From positions 30,915,561 through 30,979,560 of the forward strand of contig NC_088775.1 of assembly GCF_954871325.1 (NCBI RefSeq): 64,000 nucleotides of DNA, read 5' to 3'. Position 1 is the first letter of the stretch. Each line of letters opens with the position of its first letter. A program made the position numbers and the translations under genes. This document shows positions 44,843 to 57,044 of the stretch, one piece after another. The notes below the pieces were generated by a model. That model made no database searches. It was not told the DNA's origin and saw only the letters and a list, made by a program, of their open reading frames with translations. Source of the DNA: Gordionus sp. m RMFG-2023 (taxonomy: Eukaryota; Nematomorpha; Gordioida; Chordodea; Parachordodidae).

Positions 44843-45803
44843 AAAAACTTGGATCATAGAATTTAAATGACAATAAATAAAATAGTCAGCAATATTTTAA
44901 TGATATAATAATTTTTTATTTATAATCATTGTTTTTTTAAATTCAGAATTCTAATATTATAAATTATTTATTATTATAATATGTTAGTTAGCATTTACCA
45001 TTATCATATATGCTAAATAAAAAAATATGATTAAAGAATGGCATTTGTAATGAATATTTTTCTAAATCTGTATTTTTAAATAATAAAAATCTTCTCTTTA
45101 AATAAGTTAATTAACATTGCATTAAATTATTTTTCTACTTTTATTTATTTATTAATGTGTTTTATATTTAAATAAACTTACAGTGAATTAAAAATAGGAA
45201 TTACATTTTGATGAACTAAATATAAATACTATAGTTTAACTTAAATTACCTATTCTGTCATATTATATTAACATCTAATAAAAATAAAGTACTGACCAAT
45301 TTTTATATAATATTGTTTTACAATAATTTCTTATTAATTGATATATTCAAAAAAAGTTTATCTTAGTTTATATAGAATATATCAGAGTGGGTAATTTGAA
45401 TTAAACTATACTAGTTATATTTAGTTTAACATCAAAATGTAATTCCTATTTTTAAATGTAAGTCTATTTAATATAAAACACAAATAAATAAAAGTATAAA
45501 ATAATTTAATGCAATGTTAGTTAACTTATTTAAACTGAAGATTTATAGTAAGATTTTTATTATTTAAAAATACAGATTTAGAAAAATATTTATTACAAAT
45601 GCCATTCTTTAATCATATTTTTTTTTATTTTGCATATATGATAATGGTAAATGCTAACTAACATATTATTTTAATAATAAATATTAGAATTCTGAATTTA
45701 AAAAAAATATGATTTTTATAAATAAAAAATTATTATATCATTAAAATATTTATTGCTGACTATTTTATTTATTGTCATTTAAATTCTATAATCCAAGTTA
45801 TTT
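44843..45803. repeat. Long palindrome (~400-bp arms) inside hAT
   Basis: The left arm (about 44843-45245) and right arm (about 45405-45803) are inverse copies. Examples are AACTTGGATCATAGAATTTA against TAAATTCTATAATCCAAGTT, and GTTAGTTAGCATTTACCATT against AATGGTAAATGCTAACTAAC. A spacer of about 160 bp lies between. It may be a foldback insertion upstream of the transposase; no target duplication was found. Confidence 0.8.
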
Positions 45804-45938
45804 AAAAAAATAAAAATGAAGGTAAAATTGTTTCTATTAAGCTTTTTTATTTATTCTATTTATATAATAAAAGATTTTCATCTATCATCATATAGCTTTT
45901 TAGTTATCTATTAAATAGTTCGGGAAAAGTCAAATCCT

Positions 45939-47769
45939 GTGCGTTCCTATTTTAAATTAGATATCATAAAAAATCAATCTATTTGTAAAATAGAAGATTG
46001 TGGTAAGGTCTTAACTGGGGACCATGCTGCAAATCTTGAACGATATATAGAAAGATTCCACAATAGGGAATTCAAATTATTAAGAAAAAAGAAAGAAAAT
46101 TTGACTATTAAAAAAATTCAAATAACGAAAACTGCAAACCAGTATAATACAATCCAAGATGCTTTTAAGTCCAACACTACTACAATACAAATCAATATAA
46201 ATAAAGAAACTTTAATCCGCTCCTGCACCGAGCTAATAACAGTTCACGGTAGGCCAAAAAAAAATAAATTGACGACAAAGCATTTCGAAATATTATAGAT
46301 CCAATAATTATAGGATTGGGTGGAAATTTAACTATCAATTCGGAAAATATACGCAATAATATTTAAAAAATGGCGTTAGATTTTTCGGAAAATATAAAAA
46401 AGGAAGTATATCAAAAACTTATTTCGTTAAAATTAGATATAGCAACTAGATAAGATAGGTTCATATTGGGGATCAATATTCAATTTATAAATAACGGAAA
46501 AATAAAATTAAGGACTCTATGCATGAAAGTGATTAAAGAACGACACACATCAGAATATCTTAAAAAAATTATTCTAGATGTTCTAAAAGAATATGAAATA
46601 AAAATTGAGCAGATTTACACAATAAACACCGATAATGCAGCAAATATGATTAAGTTAATTAAACTATTAATACTACACGATGAAGAAGATGATGACCTTA
46701 ACGATTATTTAATTAATGATGATTTAAATAATAATGATATAGATAATGATGATTTAAATAATAATGATATAATTCATGATGAAAATAAAGAACCTCTTAA
46801 TATTGAAAATATTAATCTTGCATCAAATGCCAGATCCATATTAATAGGTATTAGATGTGCTTCACATACATTTCAATTAGCAATTAATGATTGCAATAAA
46901 AATTCAAATGAAATTGTCATTATAAATAAGGCAAGAAACCAAAAAAATAAGAAATCAGACAACAATGGCTATTCTCTCAAAATTAAATTTGAAAAAACCA
47001 CTAATAGATTGTTGCACAAGATGGAACTCTATCTATTTAATGTTGGATTGATTACTAGAGTTAAAAAGCTTTTGCCACGAAAAATGTTTATCAGAGAATG
47101 AATGGAAAATAATTAGTGACATATTAAAAGCTTTATATCCAGCTTATGTATTGACAAAATATTTACAAAGGAACAATTGACAATGGGCGATTTTTATGCT
47201 GCGTGGATCAAATGTCGCAAACGAGTAAAGTAGACACTCCATTTGCCAGACTTTTAGTTTCTACGATGAAAGCATGAGAAATAAATTTCAAAAATGAAGT
47301 TTTTTGCTCTGCTATTTATCTCGACCCTAGATATAATGTATTTTTAACTTTTGAAGAAAGAGAGATCGCCAGAAAACATCTTTGTAAAACTTGGAACTTG
47401 ATACAAAATCTAAATAATCAGAATATTGAAATTCTAAATACTATGCCTATGTGTTCGTATTCGAAGGATAATTTAGATGATGATTTTGAAGATTTATTAA
47501 AGTCGCATGAAAGTTTAATAAAAATAATTCTCCGCATCGAAAATTATAATAAATGTATAGAAATAGAATATATAATTCGGTCATTTGATAATATAGAGAG
47601 ATTCGAAAAAGATACTAATCTTTTGAATTATTGGGAAAATGTAAAGAATAGTATGCCAGAACTTTATAAGTTAGCTATAACTGTGCTAGCAGTTCCAGCT
47701 ACGCAGGTCTCCGTAGAAAGAGCATTTTCAAACCTTAAGTTTATACTCTTGCGCAGAGAACTAAATTAA
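45939..47769 (+). pseudogene. BED-finger hAT transposase, about three or four breaks
   Basis: 45939-46298 begins with a BED zinc finger (CKIEDCGKVLTGDHAANLER then YIERFH, a C-C-H-H pattern) followed by a basic linker. 46466-47101 carries the core: GINIQFINNGKIKLRTLCMK, YTINTDNAANMIKLIK with a catalytic-type Asp, an Asn/Asp-rich loop encoded by a repeated GATGATTTAAATAATAATGA block, and IRCASHTFQLAINDCNK. 47398-47769 holds FDNIERFEKDTNLLNYWENV and the dimerisation motif AVPATQVSVERAFSNLKFIL. Frames are separated near 46298-46466 and 47100-47398, where hAT-like residues continue in other frames (for example TFCSAIYLDPRYN-like around 47310). Gene order and ends are complete, so it decayed recently. 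Confidence 0.85.
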
Positions 47770-48227
47770 ATCCTGAAATATTAGAAAATATTTTAGTTAT
47801 CCGTTCGAATTCTCTTTTTAAACCTAAATAGTATAGTATACATATTATTTTATTCATTATTGTATTTACTCATGTTTGTTTTTATCTTATTTATTTATGA
47901 AATAAAAAATAATAATTTGTCTAATTTATATTACCTAAATTTAATAAAAATATCTATTAGATTATCATGGATAAATTAAATAAGAAATTATAAACTAAAA
48001 AGATTTTTCTCTAAAATTAATATATACATAGTTAATGATTAATTTTTTTTTAAATTAAATTTATAAAAACCGGAACAAACCGAAAAGAACCGTTATAAAT
48101 TATAAACCGAACCGATATGATTTTTTTTTAAAAAACCGAAATGGAACAAAACCTTTATAAAATTTTAAACTAAAAACCGGAACGAACTGAACCGTTATAC
48201 TAAACGGTTCGAAACCCTGCTCAAAAG

Positions 48228-48747
48228 TTTTAAGAATTTTGTATACCTTTTTGGTTCGATTGGCGTAGTTTTAGGTTATTTTTTTTATTAAAAAATAATA
48301 AATAAATGATCGCCTGGATTTTGGTAGAAATTTTTTAATGGAAGGGGTAAATTAAATATTGATAAAAAATTAAGTATTTTTCCAAGATATAACAATCTAA
48401 ATGAAAATGGATATGATTTACTCTGTCAATCATAGCAAAAACTTTATAGACCCTAATGATATATCAACCCACACTCAACGTATTGCGTTTATGGAGGGAT
48501 CTTAAGACAAGCATCCCCAGAAATGGAAGAAAATCTTCCTCTCATTTATATATATGTGAATATTCCTATTTTCCTAATATTAATGTCTAATATAAATAAA
48601 TTAATTAAATTTTTATATGATATAAATTTATATAGAACTATGATTGTTTTTCCTTAAAAATATATATCTATATTATCATTGTATATATATATATTGTTTG
48701 TTCAAATAAATTGATTAATTATCTAGTATTTGATTTAATAGTAAATT
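48228..48747. other. AT-rich spacer
   Basis: No gene or element end seen. One GC-richer stretch lies around 48470-48540 (CACACTCAACGTATTGCG). Confidence 0.4.
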
Positions 48748-48752
48748 GTAAG

Positions 48753-49009
48753 TGTTAATTGTGTTCATTTAACATGATTTATTGTAATGTTAATAATGTT
48801 TGTTCAATTAACATGATATTGTAATGTTAATTTAAATTTGTGATCAGTTGAAATAATTTATTTTAATGTTAATTGAGTATTAATTTGAATATCTATTAAA
48901 ATGTTTTATTATATATACCAGTTGATTGTTATACATATTATTATTTTTTGATTTTTTAAAAGTAGAAATAAAATTAATTCAAAACCAAAATAATAACTTG
49001 TTTCTTTCA
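48753..49009. repeat. Left LTR of outer element (257 bp)
   Basis: It runs TG...CA, is preceded by GTAAG and is followed by TGGCGCCCCG. It matches 56595-56861 over its length. Confidence 0.9.
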
Positions 49010-49177
49010 TGGCGCCCCGATACGTTTTTGTAAAAAAAAAGAAGAAGAAAATATATAAAATTTCCCTAAAATTAAAAAAAAGTAAAAATTAAATTAAATT
49101 CGAAGGACATGACTTGTTTTTAAAAAAAAAATATATATATAGTCAAATATTATTCTGATATATACATATACAAAAGT

Positions 49178-49300
49178 GAGGGTAACTCTAGAAATTTTCG
49201 TAATAACCAATCTTCGAACAACAATTTAAACTATAACGGAAGAAACTCCATGTGGCACAGTAACAATAATGCAAACAATTATGATAGAAACAATGCCTAA
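49178..49300 (+). pseudogene. Gag tail remnant of outer LTR element
   Basis: This short Asn-rich stretch (NFRNNQSSNNNLNYNGRN) lies downstream of the left LTR and is typical of the nucleocapsid-side tail of Ty3-like gag in such genomes. It is a fossil fragment. It leads directly into the 21-bp tandem repeats. Confidence 0.45.
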
Positions 49301-49628
49301 TCTATTGAGATGACTGCTTAACCTATTGAGATGACTACCTAATCTATTGAGATGACTACCTAATCTATTGACATGATCAATGCCTAATCTATTGAGATGA
49401 CTGCTTAACCTATTGAGATGACTGCTTAAACTATTGAGATGACTACCTTATCTATTGATATGACTGCCTAACCTATTGAGATGACTACCTAATTTATTGA
49501 CACGATCAATGCCTAATCAATTGAGATGACTACCTAATCTATTGAGATGACTATCTATTGAGATGACTACCTATTGAGATGACTACCTAATCTATTGATA
49601 TGACCAATGCCTAACCTATTGAGATGAC
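49295..49628. repeat. 21-bp tandem repeat (ATTGAGATGACTACCTAATCT), left block
   Basis: About 16 units of 21 bp or a 16-bp short form (ATTGAGATGACTACCT), with variants GACTGCTTAACCT and GATCAATGCCTAATCT. The array belongs to the outer LTR element and continues at 54712 after the nested LTR fossil. Confidence 0.9.
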
Positions 49629-49997
49629 TGTTATAAATGAGATTTATATTATATATTATCAATGTTATAAATGTCATACATACAAATAAATCATATTAAT
49701 ATATATATCAGTTGTAAATATCAGGTGATTTTCAGTTAATAAAGCCATCCATATTTGTGTATGCTTATTTAAGACTAATTAGTATATTGGCGACATTGTC
49801 GATGATCTTATTATGAACAAAGAAGAAATAAAGTAATTATGAATAAAGAAGAAAAAAATGATAATATTATGATCAAATTTGATAACTTTGACAAGCAAAA
49901 CAATTTTGATTACATTGAATATATTGATGATATGTTGGAGATAAGAGGTATATTAGTAAATAATGAAACCAAAAAAAAAATATTATTTGCGTATATG

Positions 49998-50220
49998 TAG
50001 TGTTGTTAAACGACTCATTTTGAGCCGATTTTTAAGAACGGCTAACTCAATATTTTAGCCTGAAAAATATAGCCTAAGCCTTGAGATTTCTCTAATAGAT
50101 GTCCTAACCTTGGTTCCTTCTACAAGCAAAATCCTCAGGCTTAAGTTATATTATTCTGGGTGAAATATTGAGTTAGCCGTTTTTAAAAATCGGCTCAAAA
50201 CGAGCCGTTTAACAACACTA
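49998..50220. mobile_element. hAT MITE (223 bp) with 8-bp duplication CGTATATG
   Basis: The ends TAGTGTTGTTAAACGACTC and the inverse GAGCCGTTTAACAACACTA are flanked by CGTATATG at 49990-49997 and 50221-50228. Inside each end lie CGGCTAACTCAATATTT and its inverse. It interrupts the gag region of the inner LTR fossil. Relatives lie at 41893 and probably at 33510. Confidence 0.95.
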
Positions 50221-50228
50221 CGTATATG

Positions 50229-51520
50229 GGTATTAGTAATTTAGCAGAGATGAGGTCCTTTGTTTATCCAAAAATATTGAAAGATCTTAATTATGAAGAG
50301 ATTGTTGAAGTGGGTAAGAAAGTTTTTAAGCCTATTTCAACATTATTTAGCTCGAGAATTAAATTTATTCGGATAGAAAGAGGGGTTGGTGAATCAGTTG
50401 CGGAGTTTGCAGCTCGACTTAAAAAATTGGCTCAAGAATGTAAATTTGAATCTGACCTAGATGGGAGATTGAGGGATCAGATGGTGGCTGGAATCAAAAT
50501 GGGTGCATTGGAGAAAGATATTCGCACTAGATTTCCAGATGGAATAAATGACTTGGGAGAAAGAGTGAGTTTTCAACAGGTTTTAAATATGGCTTTGGCA
50601 ATGGAAAGGGTTGAGGATGAAGTGACAAATATGATGGTAAAAATAGTCAATAAACCTAAGGAGCAGATAGAGAATAATCAAGAAAATTTTTCTAATCAAA
50701 AGTACTCATATAATAATAATAACAAAGAAAAAGGTAATTTTAGTTATTACAATAACAATAATAATAATTTTAAGTTTAGAGATAACAATAAATTTAACAA
50801 TAATGATATGTATAAGTTTAATAGATGCTCAAAATGTGGAACCTCCCCCTTTTCAATGTTTTGCATCAAGGGTGAAATGTTATAATTTCCAAAAGGTAGG
50901 GCATTATGCTAAATATTGTAAGGGACAGAAGTTACATGCTATGCATATAGATGACAATGATTCATCAGATTCAATTAGAAATAGTGCAAAGATATTTGTT
51001 TGGATAAATGGAGTACCTATAGAATTTGACTATGATACGGGGGCACAGGTATCGGTGATTGGGAAACAATATTGGGATGAAATTGGCCGACCCAAACTTG
51101 GACCAACCAAACCTTTATCAGTATATGGTAACCAACCGCTAGATGTGCTTGGTGAAACTATGGTGAGGGTTCGTCTTGGAAAGATAAGCAGATCACTACC
51201 GATTGTGGTGACCCGTTGAAATGACATTCCATTATTTGGACTACCATGGATACTGGCATTTAATATGTTTATTCCACGACAAGTGACTATACGTAGTATC
51301 ACAAATAAAGAGGTTATGACAACCAATAAACAAATTGCTGGCATGACAACAGAATTTTTCAGTGTTTTTGATGCAAGCCTGGACGGGTGAATGATATAGA
51401 AGTTAGCATACATTTGAGTGAGGCAGCAAGGCCGAAATCATTACCAGCTCGTAGAGTACCTTTTCCATTACGAAAACCATTTGAAATGGAACTCGATAGA
51501 TTGGTTAAATAATATCAATT
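50229..51520 (+). pseudogene. Gag, zinc-knuckle and protease region of inner LTR fossil
   Basis: Parts in order: a retrotransposon gag domain (about 50230-50640; motifs FSSRIKFIRIERGVGESVAE and LRDQMVAGIKMGALEKDIRT), an Asn-rich linker (50690-50800), a Cys-rich zinc-knuckle region (50815-50930; VGHYAKYCKGQK), an aspartic protease domain with the DTG active-site triad (about 50990-51220; EFDYDTGAQVSVIGKQYWDE), and the leader into reverse transcriptase (to about 51520; PLRKPFEMELDRL). These fit a Ty3-type gag-pol polyprotein. The copy is a fossil with several breaks and lacks most of pol. Confidence 0.85.
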
Positions 51521-52417
51521 TAGCATTAACAGTTGAAGTTTAATTGATTTTTATTAATTAAATTATTATATAACCCTAATTAAATAAATATAAAGATTTA
51601 TTAATTGAAAATTAACAAATTTAATATTGTAAGCCGAGTTTAAAATCACTATTTAAATAAAATGACTTTGCGATTTAAAAATTTAAGCATTAAAGACTTT
51701 ATGAAAAAAACTAAAGATAAACGTAGCAATAATCTTGAGGACCAAAGAAGAGGATTCAATAATAAAACTGGCGATGAACAAAGTATATTTTATACAGTTT
51801 TTAAAATTCAAACTTTGATTTAGTTGAAAGACGATTAATTGTAGTTTTAAAAGATATAAATATTGAAAACAAAAATGTTAAAAGAAAGAAAATAGGTAAA
51901 TAAATTTATATATAAGTCTGTGTCCAAAATGTTTTGAAAAAATCCTTAAAATTTTCACAAATTAATAACAAAACACTTTGGACATTTAAGTTTTAAAAAA
52001 TAAAAATTTATTAGTTAATTATTTATTTTAATGGAAGGTTTCTTTTTCACTTGATCATAATTGAAGTTATATGTTTTTCCTATTTCCTCTTAAATTTGCC
52101 TAATTTCTATAGAATTTCTATTTAAGTCATTTTTCACCAGATTATTAAACAATATTGATTTCTTTAGTTTTCAAGATAAGCAAAAATTGCTTTACAATAT
52201 ATTTTCACCTTTCGGGCACTAGAAATGGAAATTTTTTTTTAAAATTTTCTATTATAATCACATAAGGTGATGTCAAAATATTAGCTAAATAAAACATAGT
52301 AAATTTTTTTAATAAATAGTCAATATCTTAAAAAATCATACACTATTATTCTTTTTACATTAATAAAGATAATATTGGCTAAATTGTTTACTCAATCATT
52401 TTTCATAATTTGAAAAT

Positions 52418-53191
52418 TTGATAATTATATATTTATTTGTTTATCCTAACTTAATAATAAACTATATTTTAATAAAAATGCCAAATAAATTTAGAATAGT
52501 TAATTTAAGAAATAATTCGTATTTTTCTTCATTATTTACCGAAGTAAATAAATTTTGCAATTTATATAATATAAAAATAACAAATAAAAGAGCAAATATA
52601 CCTTCTACCATTTTGAATAATTATATTCAAATAGATGATATTGTTTCTTCTAATCATTCTGATCAAACAGAAACTTTTTATAAGTGTCATGTCTTTTATC
52701 CAATTTTGGATAAGAGATTTTGCCAAGAAAACACAGATATTTTAATAGCTATAAATGCTTTACATCCCTCCTCTCCCCTTTTTTTAAATAATGATATCAT
52801 TAAACCATTTATCTTACATTATAATCTTCCTGATCCAATGGAAGAATACATAATATTAAAGGCTTATATTTTAACCTATAATAAAAAACACGAATCTACG
52901 TGTAAATCAATAATAGATTTGATAAAAATCTTACCCATAGATATATTCCCTCGTATATTTAATTGCCTTAAAATTGCGTTAACTATACCTTTTAATTCCT
53001 GCTCACGTGAAAGATCGTTTTCAGCATTAAAACGGGTGAAAACATATCTTCGATCGACAATGGGTCAGGAACGATTAAATTCGTTGGCTCTATTGAGCAT
53101 AGAAAAAAATATTATTAATACCATTCCTATAGATCACATTATAGATGAATATGCAATAATGACTAGCCGGCGTAGAGAACTTATTTTATAA
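52418..53191 (+). pseudogene. hAT transposase C-terminal half
   Basis: A 257-codon frame lies within a hAT relic. After an unrelated-looking start, residues from about 22 onward read as the animal hAT group with a long helical insertion domain: FSSLFTEVNKFCNLYNIKIT, FYKCHVFYPILDKRFCQENT and DIFPRIFNCLKIALTIPFNS. The dimerisation tail follows: SCSRERSFSALKRVKTYLRS, TMGQERLNSLALLSIEKNII, ending TSRRRELIL at a natural stop. The catalytic core upstream is missing or shifted out of frame (traces at 51661-51830). The intact length of this half suggests modest age. Confidence 0.8.
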
Positions 53192-53199
53192 ATAATTTA

Positions 53200-54498
53200 A
53201 CCTTATAATTTTTGAAACGCAATTTTAGGCGTTAGTATCTGCGAGTAAATATATCGTTTAATATTTATTTTATGAATTTTTTTTTCATATCCAAAATTAG
53301 CTAAAAGACATGGTGCTTATAAAAAAATTCTTTTTGAGATAGGAAAAAATCAGAAAAAAAGAGTAAATGCTTTCTTTTGATATGACCAAAGTTTCTGAAA
53401 AATTTAATTAAAAATATTTGAATACATTGACAATACAATAATATATAAGATCTTAATTGCTTTCATCATATCACTATGGTTCTTATTTTCTAGCTCCCAA
53501 ATTATTTATTTCTAATTTGGCACACTTAAATTGTAAATAACTCAAGGCTTCAATATATTTGCATAATTTCTTCCAAACATAATTTCTTACAAGATTTTAG
53601 GTGTTTTTGCTTTATCAATATATCTAACATACTAGATTTTGATATGAGTTAACATCGTGTATGTCATGGCTCTGACTGCAAATTAACCAGCATCTATTAT
53701 TTGTGTGGCTATGTAATTTAAGATTATTACTACAGCTGCTGAGAGCATATGATTGCATAATTAAGATGAGCAACAATGATCAACTGTCCAGTAGTTTATA
53801 TAGGATTAAAAATGGAAGATAATTTTTAGAAATTTAATATCTCACAATAATTTTCTCGATTACTTATCTAGCTTCCATCATGTCATCTAAGAGGAAGCTC
53901 TAACCACCATATAGTTTTATGAATTGGATTGGTCGTTTATATTCTCTTCTTCAAGAATTGTTGATTTGGTTAGGCCTATAAATTTTTCCTTATTAGTCCA
54001 TTCTATAAAACTTTGTCTAAAATGGTAAGAGAGAGTTATATTAGTTTCATGACCTTTTGTTAATGTTAGTTGCTTAGAATTATATTGCCTTATGGGGCTT
54101 TTAAAAACATTAACAATTGAGGCATATGTATGAATTAATTAATCGGTTTTATCACTTGTAATTCTTTAGACGCGAAATTTTTTATATCAGCAATTTAAAA
54201 ACTTTATACTGTAGTAAATCGATTTTGTATTGAAAAATTTGTAGAAATGTATTGTTTTAATTATTTATATTCTAAATTTAATTATTTATATTCTAGTCTT
54301 AATTATTTATAATCTAGTCTTAATGATATTTATATTCTAGTCTTAATGATATTTATATTCTAGTCTTAATGATCAATATTCTAGTCTTAATTATTTATAT
54401 TCTAGTTTATTTTGTACGTATAATATAATATAAAACAAAATATTAAAATAAGAATAATCCTTCAAGAGTTTAGTAATTTTTAAAAGTATATTAATATA
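53200..54498. other. Non-coding 3' part of hAT relic, with a ~27-bp repeat
   Basis: No gene recognised. At about 54250-54415 the block TTATATTCTAGTCTTAATGA/TTATT is repeated six or seven times with a period of about 23-27 bp. A GC-richer stretch around 53640-53760 has no identifiable frame. Confidence 0.5.
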
Positions 54499-54711
54499 TA
54501 ACCCGGCCGAAGGCCGGCAAAAGCGGGCCGAAGGCCCGCAAATTAGGGGGTATGGAGGGCGAAGCCCCCATAAAATTTTTTTAGTTGAGCCCCCTGAGAT
54601 TGTAAAGGCTAGCGACGCCCCTGTATATCAGTTGTAAATATCAGGTGATTTTCAGTTAATAAAGCCATCCATATTTGTGTATGCATATTTAAGACTAATT
54701 AGTATAATACT

Positions 54712-55440
54712 ACCTAATCTATTGAGATGACTACCTAATCTATTGAGATGACTACCTAATTTATTGACATGATCAATGCCTAATCTATTGAGATGACTAC
54801 CTATTGAGATGACTACCTATTGAGATGACTACCTAATCTATTGATATGACTGCCTAATCTATTGAGATGACTACCTAATCTATTGAGATGACTACCTAAT
54901 CTATTGAGATGACTGCCTAATCTATTGAGATGACTACCTAATCTATTGAGATGACTACCTATTGGAATGACTACCTAATCTATTGAGATGACTACCTATT
55001 GAGATGACTACCTATTGAGATGACTACCTATTGAGATGACTACCTAATCTATTGAGATGACTACCTATTGAGATGACTACCTAATCTATTGAGATGACTA
55101 CCTAATCTATTGATATGACTGCCTAATCTATTGAGATGACTACCCAATCTATTGAGATGACTACCTATTGAAATGACTACCTAATCTATTGAGATGACTA
55201 CCTATTGAGATGACTACCTATTGAAATGACTACCTAATCTATTGAGATGACTACCTATTGAGATGACTACCTATTGAGATGACTACCTATTGAGATGACT
55301 ACCTATTGAGATGACTACCTATTGAGATGACTATCTATTGAGATGACTACCTAATTTATTGAGATGACTACCTAATCTATTGATATGACCAATGCCTAAT
55401 CTATTGAAATGACCACCTAATCTATTAAGATGACCAAGAA
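54712..55440. repeat. 21-bp tandem repeat, right block
   Basis: About 40 units of ATTGAGATGACTACCTAATCT and the short ATTGAGATGACTACCT form. It ends near GATGACCAAGAATCAAACC. It is the continuation of the array at 49295-49628. Confidence 0.9.
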
Positions 55441-56594
55441 TCAAACCTTAGCACGTTCTTTCATGCAAAAAGCTTCTTTCTTCATGGTGTCCTGGCTCTG
55501 GATGTTGGACTGGAATATGATAACCAGCACCTAACCTAATGTGACAACCTAGAAAGAACCAATATGGAAGTTCGACGTTAGGTTATGAATTCTATATTGT
55601 GAGACCAATGATGATTACTTATTATTCTAATCCACTTAAGAAGAAAAGTTATTATAAATTAAAATTTTATGCCGAGATAAAGGCATGTTGTAAATTTACT
55701 TATTAAAATAACTTAAATGTAAATCAATAACGGACATATTTGAATACATAAAAGCCTTAAAAAATATTTACTTAATAATGTATTAACAGTTGAATTTCTT
55801 AGTGAAATGCCTATTGATATTTTGAATTTTTTAGTGAAATGCCTATTGATATTTTTGATTTCTTGAATTATGACCAATTGTGTAAATTAACTGAATTACC
55901 TAAAGATGAATTCTTAATTAAAAATATTACAAAGTTAAACCATTAAAAATCCTAAACAAGAAATATTATTTATCAAAATGTAATTGAATTGAAACATATG
56001 AATTAATAGATTTAATAGATAAAAATCATATGATTAAATAAAAAAATATAATAATGCATATTAGAAAATTGTATATTTAAAATAACTCGAATGTGATAAA
56101 AAGTTTTGAAATTTAAAGCTTTGAAGACAAAAGGTTATGTAAAAATTAAACATCATTATTTTAGAAAAATATTGTGTGAAATTTAAATTTTTTTTAAGAA
56201 AGGGAAATGTGCATAATATTTTATTTGCATATTTTAACCTCGGAGATTGAAAATAAATAAAAATAAATTAAATATTAAAACGCAACTTAAATTATTAAAA
56301 TAAAATATATAAAACGCAAAATTAAAAAAAAAACGCGAAACATTATATAATAATCTTTTTTGACTTATTATTCTTACGGAATTCTACATATTTATCATTC
56401 CATACTCCAAAATTTTTATTCCAAATTCTTTTTTCCAAATTTAAAATTTTATTCCGTATTTGATCAATTATTCCTTATGATAATGATAATACACCAATTT
56501 TATCACACCTACGAAAACGTATGGACTCACGCGACTCAAACATAGACTTATGCGCTCACCGAGAAACAACTTGATAGTTTGTCGAAGAGGGGAA
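55441..56594. pseudogene. 3' interior of outer LTR fossil, coding content unrecognised
   Basis: The GC-richer part at 55440-55660 and the stretch at 56340-56590 presumably derive from the outer element. I cannot assign either to reverse transcriptase, RNase H or integrase. The purine tract GAAGAGGGGAA directly precedes the right LTR. The fossil is broken. Confidence 0.35.
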
Positions 56595-56861
56595 TGTTAA
56601 TTGTGTTCATTTAACATGATTTATTGTATTGTTAATAATGTTAATTGTGTTCAATTAACATGATTTATTGTATTGTTAATTTAAATTTGTGATTAGTTGA
56701 AATAATTTATTTTAATGATAATTGAGTATTAATTTGAATATCTATTAAAATGTTTTATAATATATACCAGTTGATTGTTATACATATTATTATTCTTATT
56801 TGATTTTTTAAAAGTAGAAATAAAATTTAATTTTAAACTCAAATTTAACTTGTTTCTTTCA
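56595..56861. repeat. Right LTR of outer element (267 bp)
   Basis: It is followed by the duplication GTAAG (56862-56866). It contains one more copy of the GTTAATTGTGTTCAATTAAC block than the left LTR. Confidence 0.9.
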
Positions 56862-57044
56862 GTAAGAATTATAAAATTTTTCACAAATAAAATAGGTTAA
56901 TGATGCTTACTACCTTAAGGTACTACCTATCAAATTTGAATTTTGTTTATTTTTCATTTGGATAGGCACTACCAAATATATTTATAATATATATTTGAAA
57001 AATCGCGATTTTTGGAAAGCCTCTATGACCTAGTAGTAGTGTTG

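Larger units (their letters stand above)
44283..48219. mobile_element. hAT element (3937 bp) with 8-bp duplication CTCAAAAG
   Basis: The ends CAGGGGTTCGAACCGAACCG and CGGTTCGAAACCCTG are flanked by CTCAAAAG at 44275-44282 and 48220-48227. Both ends carry arrays of AACCGAACCG and AACCGTTATA motifs, inverse to each other in part. The interior has a long palindrome (44843-45803) and a BED-finger transposase in three frames (45939-47769). Confidence 0.95.
51530..54615 (+). mobile_element. hAT relic inserted in inner LTR fossil
   Basis: The right terminus is clear: GGCTAGCGACGCCCCTG (inverse CAGGGGCGTCGCTAGCC) at about 54599-54615, preceded by CCGGCCGAAGGCCGGC-type inverse motifs and G/C runs. 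The expected left terminus CAGGGGCGTCG is not present, so the left end is lost or lies in decayed sequence near 51530. The transposase relic (52418-53191) is plus strand, and a probable start region near 51661 (MTLRFKNLSIKDFMKKTKDK) fits the N-terminus. Confidence 0.6.
49629..54711 (+). mobile_element. Ty3-like LTR retrotransposon fossil (inner), nested in the tandem repeat
   Basis: A left LTR-like block (about 49629-49790, starting TGTTATAAATGAG) is followed by TTGGCGACATTG, a primer-binding-site-like start. A partial second copy of the LTR block lies at about 54624-54711 (CAGTTGTAAATATCAGGTGA...TAATTAGTATA). The repeat array continues on both sides. The coding parts seen are gag, a zinc-knuckle region, protease, and the very start of reverse transcriptase; the rest is replaced by a hAT relic. 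The element is broken, with several breaks plus two nested insertions. It is younger than the outer element and its repeat array. Confidence 0.75.
48753..56861. mobile_element. Ty3-like LTR retrotransposon fossil (outer), 5-bp duplication GTAAG
   Basis: Two LTRs (48753-49009 and 56595-56861) both begin TGTTAATTGTGTTCA and end TTTCTTTCA, flanked by GTAAG at 48748-48752 and 56862-56866. A primer-binding-site-like TGGCGCCCCGATACG follows the left LTR, and a purine tract (GAAGAGGGGAA) precedes the right one. Inside are an Asn-rich gag remnant (about 49180-49300), tandem repeats, and a second LTR fossil with its own insertions. The element is broken and most of its coding region is lost or unrecognisable. 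The LTRs differ by a modest number of bases and one small duplication, so it is neither very young nor very old. Confidence 0.85.

Noticed and set aside
51030-51413. A 127-codon minus-strand frame
   Set aside because: It is antisense to the protease region of the inner LTR fossil and has no features of its own.
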